Positions 1-6,653 of a DNA stretch of 13,059 bases are shown piece after piece. Position 1 is the stretch's first letter; each line of letters begins with the position of its first letter. The position numbers were made by a program, and so were the translations under genes. The DNA is taken from contig JBGVOE010000108.1 in NCBI GenBank assembly GCA_045126355.1, positions 1 to 13,059 of the forward strand. The letters run 5' to 3'. The notes beneath the pieces were generated by a model. That model did not search any database and was not told the origin of the DNA. It saw nothing but the letters and a program-made list of their open reading frames with translations. The stretch is from CAZSIA01 sp045126355 (GTDB taxonomy: Bacteria; Bacillota_I; Bacilli_A; Acholeplasmatales; Anaeroplasmataceae).

Positions 1-698
1 TGTACTCTATGAGAAATTTCTTCACGTATTTTATTATAAAAACCTTCTTCTTCACCAAACCAATTTTCATAAGGCATACTTAAAGAAATTACTGGAATTG
101 TAGTTTCATTATTTAAATAAGTTAATGTTCTAATAGCTTCATTACCTTTAGAGTCAACATGTCTAATAGTTAAAACAAATTGTTTATCACTTAAAGCATA
201 TTTTTGAGGATTTTGAATATTATTAATATACATGTGAGAAACACATTTTCCTAATGTATCATTAGCTAAAATAGCATCAACAGATTTTGTTAATGGATAA
301 TTAGAAATAAACTTATCAGTATTAAACTTAACACTAATTTTATTTACGTATTTAGTTTGTGGACGCGAAGAGTCTAATGAATAAAATAAACTACTCTTTT
401 TATCTTTAAACTTAAAATTTAAAACTATATCTTCTTCATAAACACCAGGAAAATAATTAACATATACACCATCTAAAACTTCATAGTAACCTTCAAATTC
501 TTTATCAGTTACATTAGGTTTAGAAGTATTATTTGTCTCTGGTTCAACAGGAGTTTGATTAGTAGGATTATTTTGTGTTTTATCACTTGGACCCTCTGTT
601 TGTGTATTACATCCAGAAGCAATCATGACAAAAACAATCAAAAACAGAATAAATATTTTTCGTCTAATATTATTTGCTTTTGAATTAGTTACGTTCAT
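1..698 (-). CDS. CotH-family surface lipoprotein (partial, C-terminus off the left edge)
   Basis: 232 N-terminal residues are visible and the frame is still open at the left edge. A basic start, a hydrophobic stretch (about residues 14-27) and a lipobox ending ASGC put the lipidated cysteine at residue 30. A Thr/Asn/Pro-rich linker (31-62) follows. Residues 65-195 form a beta-rich region with a YSLDSSRP element that resembles the chitobiase-C-terminal-like repeats common in these proteins. From residue 201, IPVISLSMPYENWF and then GFYNKIREEISHRV match the start of the CotH domain, a kinase-like fold named after a spore coat protein but widespread in secreted lipoproteins. Start ATG 698 is supported by AGAGG six bases upstream. 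The gene overlaps the end of the GH2 gene by 14 bases, so it is probably translationally coupled to it. The lipoprotein call is strong. The CotH call is good but rests on only the first part of the domain, and kinase activity cannot be judged because the catalytic part is outside the window. Confidence 0.72.
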   Translation of the reverse strand, partial: MNVTNSKANNIRRKIFILFLIVFVMIASGCNTQTEGPSDKTQNNPTNQTPVEPETNNTSKPNVTDKEFEGYYEVLDGVYVNYFPGVYEEDIVLNFKFKDKKSSLFYSLDSSRPQTKYVNKISVKFNTDKFISNYPLTKSVDAILANDTLGKCVSHMYINNIQNPQKYALSDKQFVLTIRHVDSKGNEAIRTLTYLNNETTIPVISLSMPYENWFGEEEGFYNKIREEISHRV

Positions 699-2439
699 CT
701 TGAACCTCTTTTAAGAATTTTGGTTCAACTTTAAATTTTCTGTTTTCGAATAAAACACCGTTTACTTCTTGTTGAACGTCAGATACTTGAGTATAACAAT
801 ATCCACAAGAATAATCTAATGAATGAAGAGTTCTAAATAAACCACTTAATCTTTCAATATATTCTTGATCATCTTTTACACCAACACCATAACCCCAGTT
901 TTCAGTACCTTCAGTATTTCCTTCGGTGTTTTTGATATATGCTGTTCCACCAAACTCAGTGAACATGATTGGTTGACCTTTATAATCCCAGCCGTCACAC
1001 ATAGCACCTTTATGATGAGAATCCCATACTTCTTGTAATGCTTTTTCAACTGTTAAATAATATTGTTTTAATTTTTCTCCATCTTGTTCGTAGTGATGGA
1101 TAGTTAAAATATCAGAAATAGTATGTTCCCAACCATCGTTAGTAATTACAAAACGATATGGGTCATATTCTTTAGTTAAATGATAAATTAAATTAGCGAA
1201 ATCTTGCTCAACTGAGCGAGTTTTTATGTGCTCAACACCCCAAGACTCATTAAGTGGTGTCCAAGTGATAATACATGGATGGTTATAATGTTGTTTAACA
1301 ATTTGTAACCATTCAACTTCAAATCTAGCACGAGACAATGATGTGTTATCATACATAGATGGCATTTCACACCACATTAAATATCCTAAGACATCTGCAT
1401 AATAAATAAATCTTTCATCTTCAATTTTTTGATGTTTTCTACATCCATTAAATCCTAATTCAATCATTTTAGTAATATCTTCATATAAAGCTTGATTAGA
1501 TGGAGCTGATAAATGGCTTTCTAAGAAATAACCTTGGTCTAATACAAGTTTTTGATATAATTCTTTACCGTTTAAATAAATTTTACCATTAGAAGCTTTT
1601 ACTTCACGTAATCCGAAATAACTTAAAACAGAATCAACAACAACACCATTATCAACTAATTTAATATGTAAATCGTAAAGGTTAGGATTTTCTATATCCC
1701 ATAACATTACTTTTTCAGCTAGGCTAATTTCACATTTACATTTACCATCTAAAACTTCCACTAAAGATGAACCAACCACAGCATCATCAAATGTAACAAT
1801 AGATTCTATAGATAAACCATCTGCGTTTAATGTTTCATATTCTAAAATAACTTTTTCTTCACTTAATAAAGGAGTTATTTTTACATTCTCAACTCTATTG
1901 TGATTAACTTTTTCTAACCAAACACTCTTATAAATACCTGTTGTATCTACATACCAACAACCAAAGTTATCGTCTTTCCATCTTTGTTTTCCTCTAGGTT
2001 TTTCAACAGAATAATCATCTTCACATTTAATTACTAATTTATTTCCACCGTTGGCAACATATTTAGTAATATCAAATGTTAATCTATGATATGCACCTGT
2101 ATCACAACCTACATATTTACCATTAACATATACTTTAGTTAAATAGTCTGAACCTTCTAAATGTAATAATAAATCTTGATTTTCTTCTAAATTAACATCA
2201 ATAGCGCGTTCATACCAAACGTAATCACATCTTTTTTGAATATTAATATTAGAAGCAGGACATTGATATACAAAAGGTACTACGATATCATATTCTTTTT
2301 CAAACCCATTTTGATATCCTTTATCCTCACCAGTATTATCGTGATCAAATCTGAAGTTCCAAACCCCATCTAAAATTTCATAGTTATCTCTAACAAATTG
2401 TGGTCTTGGAGATTCATTAAAAGTAATCTTTCTGGCCAT
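685..2439 (-). CDS. Glycoside hydrolase family 2 enzyme, cytoplasmic, specificity unknown
   Basis: A 584-residue GH2 enzyme of the three-domain type: sugar-binding jelly roll (about 10-178), immunoglobulin-like domain (180-280) and TIM barrel (282-580). The family signature HYNHPCIITWTPLNE ends in the acid/base Glu398. The nucleophile is Glu495 in MFTEFGG. NGCRKHQKIEDERF (331-344) is typical of one GH2 subgroup. There is no signal peptide, so it acts on imported oligosaccharides or glycosides. Beta-glucuronidases carry an N-x-K motif that binds the substrate carboxylate. In the corresponding segment (about 558-560) this protein has E-V-N, which argues against glucuronidase; beta-galactosidase-like or another exo-activity is possible. 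Start ATG 2439 fits the family N-terminus and an in-frame TAG lies 30 bases upstream, but the strong GGAG lies 43 bases away, beyond a possible hairpin. The gene overlaps the CotH lipoprotein and lies downstream of an acetylesterase-like lipoprotein, consistent with glycan use. Confidence 0.93.
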   Translation of the reverse strand: MARKITFNESPRPQFVRDNYEILDGVWNFRFDHDNTGEDKGYQNGFEKEYDIVVPFVYQCPASNINIQKRCDYVWYERAIDVNLEENQDLLLHLEGSDYLTKVYVNGKYVGCDTGAYHRLTFDITKYVANGGNKLVIKCEDDYSVEKPRGKQRWKDDNFGCWYVDTTGIYKSVWLEKVNHNRVENVKITPLLSEEKVILEYETLNADGLSIESIVTFDDAVVGSSLVEVLDGKCKCEISLAEKVMLWDIENPNLYDLHIKLVDNGVVVDSVLSYFGLREVKASNGKIYLNGKELYQKLVLDQGYFLESHLSAPSNQALYEDITKMIELGFNGCRKHQKIEDERFIYYADVLGYLMWCEMPSMYDNTSLSRARFEVEWLQIVKQHYNHPCIITWTPLNESWGVEHIKTRSVEQDFANLIYHLTKEYDPYRFVITNDGWEHTISDILTIHHYEQDGEKLKQYYLTVEKALQEVWDSHHKGAMCDGWDYKGQPIMFTEFGGTAYIKNTEGNTEGTENWGYGVGVKDDQEYIERLSGLFRTLHSLDYSCGYCYTQVSDVQQEVNGVLFENRKFKVEPKFLKEVQDERN

Positions 2440-2451
2440 TTTAAAAATTTT

Positions 2452-2480
2452 ATATACCCTAATTGTACTCTAGAATATAT
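2452..2480 (-). promoter_or_regulatory. Hairpin between Shine-Dalgarno and GH2 start codon
   Basis: In the transcript, ATATATTCTA (2480-2471) can pair over ten positions, two of them G-U, with TAGGGTATAT (2461-2452), closing a nine-base loop GAGTACAAT. The strong AGAAGGAG lies immediately upstream (2490-2483) and the start codon 13 bases downstream, so folding would shorten an otherwise too long 43-base spacing. The stem is A-U rich and its stability is untested. Confidence 0.4.
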
Positions 2481-2525
2481 TTCTCCTTCTTAAGTAATTT
2501 TTATTATTAATAGTTATGAGTACAA
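2463..2525. promoter_or_regulatory. Inverted repeats and candidate operator upstream of GH2 gene
   Basis: Two overlapping symmetric elements are seen. The first is GTTATG-N7-CATAAC (2513-2531), a 19-bp operator-sized palindrome. The second is an exact 8-bp inverted repeat TTGTACTC (2463-2470) and GAGTACAA (2518-2525) separated by 47 bp; its upper copy sits inside the first palindrome and its lower copy in the loop of the leader hairpin. It could be a repressor site pair or an RNA pairing that encloses the Shine-Dalgarno. No clear -10/-35 pair was found here. Confidence 0.4.
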
Positions 2526-2562
2526 CATAACATTTTTTTTGAAATAAAATAATTTTAATTAA

Positions 2563-3498
2563 CTATTTTAAAATATTCTTTTCTAAAATAGCATTCATAA
2601 ATGCTTTACCTAATTCAACCATAGATAAACTATCGTAGTGGAATAGGTCAGCTCCTGATGTAGGTTCTTTTCTAAAATCTAATCCCATTGCTATAGTATC
2701 AATATAAACTCTGTATTCAGGGTCTAATTGAGCTACATTAGCTTTCATTTGGTTAATTGTAAGATAGTTTGTCCATGCAGAAGATTCTGAAATTGCAGCA
2801 TCAACAAATAAAATTTTATCATCTTCTACATATCCACTTAAATCTGAATTTAAGTCATTAATAAAATTATCTAAATACGTTTCATATTTTTCAGTCTTTG
2901 AATTATTTGTACTATCAGCTTCACCTTGCATCCAGCAAACAGCTTTAACATAAGGAATGTATCCTTCTTCTTCTAACTTTCCAATTTCTTCAAAAAGGAA
3001 ATTAATCATACCATCATATAAATATCCAGTTGCACCACTGCTATAAGATCTCCATTGAGAATATAAATCAGAAGCACCCATAGTATATTTTAAGATATAT
3101 GTAGGTCTAGTTAAGTTTGTACCCTCATAAGCTTCATTCATTCCAACTTCAGGTCCAAAACGATCTTTATTAAATCCTAGTCCAAATTTAACTGACTCAT
3201 ATGAATCATTCTTATAAGTTCCACCATTACAAGAAAATTTCATTTTTAAAACTGAATCTTCTTTTTTCAAATATTTTTTATATAATTGTGGATTCTTTTT
3301 TTGCATTTCAATCCACCAAGTGTGACCTTCTGCATTAGATTGTCCGCATAAAATGATAATATTAATTTCATTTGTAGTTGCAGGTTCTGTAACTTCAGTC
3401 TTATCACTAGGAGCATCAGTCTTTTCTTCTTGACCTCCACAACTAATTGCAGTTAGCGCTACAACCAACAATAAAAACATAAAAATAATTTTTTTCAT
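2563..3498 (-). CDS. SGNH/sialate O-acetylesterase-like (SASA domain) lipoprotein
   Basis: 311 residues from ATG 3498. A TTG-TTG extension to 3504 is possible, but GGAGGG lies nine bases before the ATG, which favours the ATG. A signal peptide with lipobox TAISC places the lipid-bearing Cys at residue 20, followed by a charged Thr/Glu linker to about 44. The catalytic domain begins with IIILCGQSNAEGH. Ser54 in GQSN is the expected nucleophile, WMQGEAD (189-195) is the conserved block with the oxyanion Gln, and D284-L-F-H287 supplies the catalytic Asp and His. SASA-domain enzymes remove O-acetyl groups from sialic acids or plant and microbial polysaccharides; the substrate here cannot be told. 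It would act on the outer face of the membrane, so it may deacetylate glycans before uptake and cleavage by the cytoplasmic GH2 enzyme encoded downstream. It has its own promoter (3558-3585). Confidence 0.85.
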   Translation of the reverse strand: MKKIIFMFLLLVVALTAISCGGQEEKTDAPSDKTEVTEPATTNEINIIILCGQSNAEGHTWWIEMQKKNPQLYKKYLKKEDSVLKMKFSCNGGTYKNDSYESVKFGLGFNKDRFGPEVGMNEAYEGTNLTRPTYILKYTMGASDLYSQWRSYSSGATGYLYDGMINFLFEEIGKLEEEGYIPYVKAVCWMQGEADSTNNSKTEKYETYLDNFINDLNSDLSGYVEDDKILFVDAAISESSAWTNYLTINQMKANVAQLDPEYRVYIDTIAMGLDFRKEPTSGADLFHYDSLSMVELGKAFMNAILEKNILK

Positions 3499-3557
3499 CA
3501 ACAACTTCCCTCCATTTTTTAAATATTTAGTTTTTGAAATAAATTCTCTCTATAATT

Positions 3558-3585
3558 ATTATACATTTTGTTAAAATTTAATCAA
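3558..3585 (-). promoter_or_regulatory. Promoter of SASA lipoprotein gene
   Basis: -35 TTGATT (3585-3580), 16-bp spacer and a consensus -10 TATAAT (3563-3558) on the minus strand. The predicted transcript start near 3551 leaves about 53 bases of leader containing the GGAGGG site. Confidence 0.65.
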
Positions 3586-3599
3586 TTAGAATAATTGAT
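3581..3599. promoter_or_regulatory. Operator-like palindrome on the -35 box
   Basis: ATCAATTA-GAA-TAATTGAT is a perfect 8-3-8 inverted repeat that overlaps most of the -35 element of the lipoprotein promoter. That is a typical position for a repressor site. The regulator is not in the window. Confidence 0.45.
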
Positions 3600-3619
3600 A
3601 AATAATTATTTTAATAAAG

Positions 3620-3657
3620 AAAAAAACTACTACTAATTGTCACTTAGTAATAGTTTT
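3620..3657 (-). terminator. Rho-independent terminator of the five-gene operon
   Basis: In the minus-strand transcript AACTATTACTAA pairs with TTAGTAGTAGTT (12 positions, one U-G wobble) around a seven-base loop and is followed by a run of T. The wobble becomes an A-C mismatch on the plus strand, which supports minus-strand use. It lies 25 bases past the EFR1 gene stop. Confidence 0.8.
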
Positions 3658-3681
3658 AAAATATTAAAAATCAAAAATTAA

Positions 3682-4443
3682 CTACTTTGAAATAAATTTC
3701 TTAGCTACATAACGATTTTTACCTATTGTCTTTTTACCATATTCAATAGCTAATTTAGGACATCTATTGATACATGCTGAACAGTGGATACAAGTTTTAC
3801 CCCATACTGGTTTTCCTTCTACCATAGTAATGTTATTAAGTGGACACACCTTAGCACAAATACCGCATGAGATACATTCATCAGTAGAGTAGAATTTTTT
3901 TGGCTTAATACAGAATGTATCAAATATCCAAGTAACAGGAGCTACACTCATAGTATGAGCAGCTCCTACTTTTGATGTGTCTAAATCTTCATTATTAATA
4001 ATTTTTTCAGCTATAGCAGGAACACCTTCAATAGCTTTATTCATAATAACTTCATTTTCTTCTTTGCCTTTAACTTCAAAGAACATTAAATAATCTTGAG
4101 GCATAGTTAAATGGGCGATACCCCTATAGTTTAAATTTAAATTTTTACAAATTTTCACTGCTTCAGCACCTGATGCAGAAACACCACTACCTGCACAAGT
4201 CATAATAACATAGAAATCTTTATTACCAGCTAAAGTTGATTTTTGAATAAATTCAGAAACTTTTGCAGGAATTGTTGAAATATAAACAGGCGCTACTAAA
4301 ACATAAGGCTTTTCAGAAGTTAAATTTAAAACTTCTCCTTTTTTCATATATTCATTAATAGAGATAGCACTATCATTACATAAATGTGCAATATTTTTAG
4401 CAATATATTCACTGTTTCCAGTCGCAGAAAAATATAAAACCAT
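3682..4443 (-). CDS. EFR1-family flavodoxin-ferredoxin electron carrier
   Basis: 253 residues. The N-terminal flavodoxin-like domain has the FMN phosphate loop SATGNSEYIAKNIA (residues 6-19) and the hydrophobic strands typical of the fold up to about residue 150. The C-terminal part carries two [4Fe-4S] motifs of the bacterial ferredoxin type: C190-x2-C193-x2-C196-x3-C200-P and C218-x2-C221-x2-C224-x3-C228-P. This matches the EFR1 family of fused flavodoxin-ferredoxin proteins, cytosolic carriers that pass low-potential electrons to reductases whose identity is usually unknown. Start ATG 4443 has AGGAGG seven bases upstream, and the stop codon of the preceding SDR gene lies inside that ribosome binding site, so the two are tightly coupled. 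It is the last gene of a five-gene operon and is the obvious electron source for the bilin-reductase-like protein two genes upstream. That pairing is inferred, not shown. Confidence 0.9.
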   Translation of the reverse strand: MVLYFSATGNSEYIAKNIAHLCNDSAISINEYMKKGEVLNLTSEKPYVLVAPVYISTIPAKVSEFIQKSTLAGNKDFYVIMTCAGSGVSASGAEAVKICKNLNLNYRGIAHLTMPQDYLMFFEVKGKEENEVIMNKAIEGVPAIAEKIINNEDLDTSKVGAAHTMSVAPVTWIFDTFCIKPKKFYSTDECISCGICAKVCPLNNITMVEGKPVWGKTCIHCSACINRCPKLAIEYGKKTIGKNRYVAKKFISK

Positions 4444-4455
4444 TTTTACTTCCTC

Positions 4456-5304
4456 CTAAAATGATTGTTTAATGTATTCTTTAAAACTTGCTTCTCCAAC
4501 TTCATCCTTACCTACTAAATCATGAGATAAAGTAAATCTAGAGAATAAGATAACGTCTCTCTTACCTTGTTTTTTAATCTTTGGTAAGTTAGCTAATACA
4601 CTAAATAAGAATTTAGGAACATATTTAATAACGACTTCTTTGCCAGCAGCTTCAAAACACATTTTAGCCATTTCATTATATGTATATGTTTCTTTACCAC
4701 CAACTTCAAAAGTCTTGTTAGATGCATCCATATTATCTACAATAAATTTAGCAAAATCAGGACAATCAACAACGTTTGCCTTAACTTCACCATAACCTTT
4801 TAATAATTGCATTTCACCTTTTTCAATATAAGGTCTAAACACTTTTATAATGTCATAGAAGTATCCTGTTGGTCTATGAATTACATATTCAATTGAACCA
4901 TTCTTTAAAACATCTTCAAACATCTTTTTAGAGTTTAACATTGGGACTTTTTTAGCATCTTTACAATCACATGCGATTACTGATGTATAAATAAATTTTT
5001 TAACGTTAGCTTTTACAGCTTCATTATATAAGTTTACATTCCCTTGATAGTCGATATCATAACATGAGAATTTTGTACTAGCTGTAGTTAAACCAACTGT
5101 AGAAATAACAACATCACAACCATCAAAAATATTTTCTAAAGATTCAACTTTAGTTGCGTCAATTGCTCTAAAACTATATCTTCCCTTTAATTCTGTTTCT
5201 CTTTCTTTTAAGTCTAAGGCAACTAGTTCGTGTTCTGTTAAAGCTAATTTCTTTAAAATTTCAAAACCTAAATTACCAAATGCTCCTACTAATGCTACTT
5301 TCAT
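4456..5304 (-). CDS. NAD(P)-binding atypical SDR (NmrA/DVR-like) oxidoreductase
   Basis: 282 residues of an atypical short-chain dehydrogenase. The Rossmann nucleotide-binding loop is G7-A-F-G10-N-L-G13, with Asp31 at the end of the second strand. Further family blocks are CDVVISTVG (63-71), KKFIYTSV (102-109), the RPTG motif at 144-147 and VGGKETYTYNEMAKM (201-215). The C-terminal part is a substrate-binding lobe. There is no Tyr-x3-Lys pair in the classical position, which is usual for this group. Relatives include NmrA-like sensors, NDUFA9-like proteins and 8-vinyl reductases of chlorophyll synthesis (DVR/BciA), so either catalysis or redox sensing is possible. The start has AAGGAGAGG just upstream. 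It lies 25 bases after the bilin-reductase-like gene and 12 bases before the EFR1 gene. A role in the same reduction pathway is inferred from this. Confidence 0.85.
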   Translation of the reverse strand: MKVALVGAFGNLGFEILKKLALTEHELVALDLKERETELKGRYSFRAIDATKVESLENIFDGCDVVISTVGLTTASTKFSCYDIDYQGNVNLYNEAVKANVKKFIYTSVIACDCKDAKKVPMLNSKKMFEDVLKNGSIEYVIHRPTGYFYDIIKVFRPYIEKGEMQLLKGYGEVKANVVDCPDFAKFIVDNMDASNKTFEVGGKETYTYNEMAKMCFEAAGKEVVIKYVPKFLFSVLANLPKIKKQGKRDVILFSRFTLSHDLVGKDEVGEASFKEYIKQSF

Positions 5305-5329
5305 ATATACCTCTCCTTTAACTTAAACA

Positions 5330-5980
5330 TTAATATTTTTTCAAACCAAATAAAACTTCATTATATAATTTTTCAATCTTCTCACGACCAAACATTTTAA
5401 TAAATAAATCTGTTGATGGACCTCCATTATCTAAAAGTCCATTAACATATTTACTAGATAATTCTATCTTCTTTTCATTATCTATTATTTTTTCATTACA
5501 AATATTTAAATACTCTTTAAAATGTTCTAAAGTTAATAAATTAAATTCACTACTATTTTTCTTCTTACCAATTTTAGAAATACTTTCAGCTAACTTCATA
5601 TAATCATACCAGTGTTCTCCTGGGTCTCTTTCTGGCAAATGTTTATATTTAGCTTTTACACTAGCTAATTGTGATACATCAGTCTTATTAATCATTGTAT
5701 CATATAATTCAACAATAAGTGTATCATTGCCCATTGCATAAATTCTATCATAAGAATATAGTGGCAAATCTTTTTCAATAGGAACAATAATCAGCGTATC
5801 CATCTTCATAAGCCCAAAGAACCCTACAGCCTTCATAACTGATATATGTCCTAAACCTTTAGCGTAATAGGAATCGATAGTAAACTTCATTCCTTTAGCT
5901 TTAAAACTTGAAAATTCTTTAGCATCAATCTTTTCAAGATTATATTGTTCTTTAATAATATCTATAATTTTTTCTAACAT
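5330..5980 (-). CDS. Ferredoxin-dependent bilin reductase-like protein (PcyA/HY2 fold), tentative
   Basis: 216 residues from ATG 5980. A GTG at 5989 is in frame, but AGGTG sits across it at the right distance for the ATG. The sequence resembles cyanobacterial PcyA, compared from memory, at spaced points: G-M-K-F-T-I-D near residue 30; DLPLYSYDRIYAMGNDTLIVEL (71-92), matching PcyA LPLFGCDIV with PcyA Asp105 kept as Asp78; PGEHWYDY (120-127), matching PPWGEIFSEY; and the C-terminal block with L-x3-FG (197-198), x-Y206 and EVLF (208-211), matching LEKAFG...RYMSQVLFD. At the place of PcyA His88 there is Asp61 or a neighbour, as in some other bilin reductases; an equivalent of PcyA Glu76 was not seen. 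Such enzymes reduce biliverdin or related linear tetrapyrroles with electrons from ferredoxin. The adjacent EFR1 carrier and SDR fit this. It could instead be a divergent member with another substrate. Confidence 0.6.
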   Translation of the reverse strand: MLEKIIDIIKEQYNLEKIDAKEFSSFKAKGMKFTIDSYYAKGLGHISVMKAVGFFGLMKMDTLIIVPIEKDLPLYSYDRIYAMGNDTLIVELYDTMINKTDVSQLASVKAKYKHLPERDPGEHWYDYMKLAESISKIGKKKNSSEFNLLTLEHFKEYLNICNEKIIDNEKKIELSSKYVNGLLDNGGPSTDLFIKMFGREKIEKLYNEVLFGLKKY

Positions 5981-5989
5981 AAAACACAC

Positions 5990-6625
5990 CTATTCTACAT
6001 TAATCTCATTACTTCTTGCTTTATTCAATAATAAAACACCAGCAAGTAAAGATCCTTGTCCTAATATATTTACACCTTCAGCAATCCAGTTCATTGCGGC
6101 TTCGCTAAAGTTTTTACTAGATAGATAACCCATGCCTAACGAACTAATAAATGAAACAATAAATAATATAATTAACCAAGGTTTCTTCATTCTTTTAGCA
6201 ATGATACATAATGCTGTATCTAAAAGTAACAATCCTCCACACATAAATCCTACAAATAGAAATGTTCCACTAAAGATAGGTGGAGCTTGTAATAAGTATG
6301 TTTTTTTATTTTTCATAACATACCAAATCATACTAATACCAGCTAATAAAAATCCGATTGATTGAACTGGGAAAAACATTTTATTTAATGATTCAAAATC
6401 ACAAATGTTTGCTGCATATAATAGTTTATAAGTAGCTTTTAAAAAGCCAGCAACAAACACATCAATAGCTCCACACGAGAATAAAGCAAACTGAGCTTTG
6501 TTCATATCTTTTGTGAAATGCTTCATTAAAATAAAACAAGCTATCCCAAACATAATTACTGGAATAAAATCAACAAGCGCCATCGAAACTGAAAATTCTT
6601 TAGCTAATATAATAAAATTTTCCAT
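5990..6625 (-). CDS. Six-helix integral membrane protein, unknown function
   Basis: 211 residues and strongly hydrophobic, with about six membrane spans near residues 15-35, 45-70, 84-105, 117-143, 150-168 and 180-203, joined by short basic loops such as KHFTKDMNKAQ and KRMKKPW. I do not recognise the family. There are no clear transporter signatures or paired heme-ligating histidines in the spans. The start ATG 6625 has a strong AGGAGG eight bases upstream. Its TAG stop lies inside the ribosome binding region of the bilin-reductase-like gene, so the two are probably translationally coupled. Within the operon it could be a substrate permease or a membrane partner of the redox proteins; neither can be decided from the sequence. 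Confidence 0.8.
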   Translation of the reverse strand: MENFIILAKEFSVSMALVDFIPVIMFGIACFILMKHFTKDMNKAQFALFSCGAIDVFVAGFLKATYKLLYAANICDFESLNKMFFPVQSIGFLLAGISMIWYVMKNKKTYLLQAPPIFSGTFLFVGFMCGGLLLLDTALCIIAKRMKKPWLIILFIVSFISSLGMGYLSSKNFSEAAMNWIAEGVNILGQGSLLAGVLLLNKARSNEINVE

Positions 6626-6653
6626 AATACATACCTCCTGTTTATTTCAAATT

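Noticed and set aside
1..10. TGTACTC at the left edge resembling the GH2 upstream repeat
   Set aside because: It lies inside the CotH coding region and is a 7-base match; likely chance.
2532..2575. AT-rich symmetric sequence after the SASA lipoprotein gene as a terminator
   Set aside because: TATTTTAAAATA and similar pieces pair weakly and no T run follows on the minus strand, so read-through into the GH2 gene cannot be excluded.
6132..6365. Plus-strand open frame of 77 codons
   Set aside because: It lies entirely opposite the membrane protein gene, has no ribosome site and no domain; it is a shadow.
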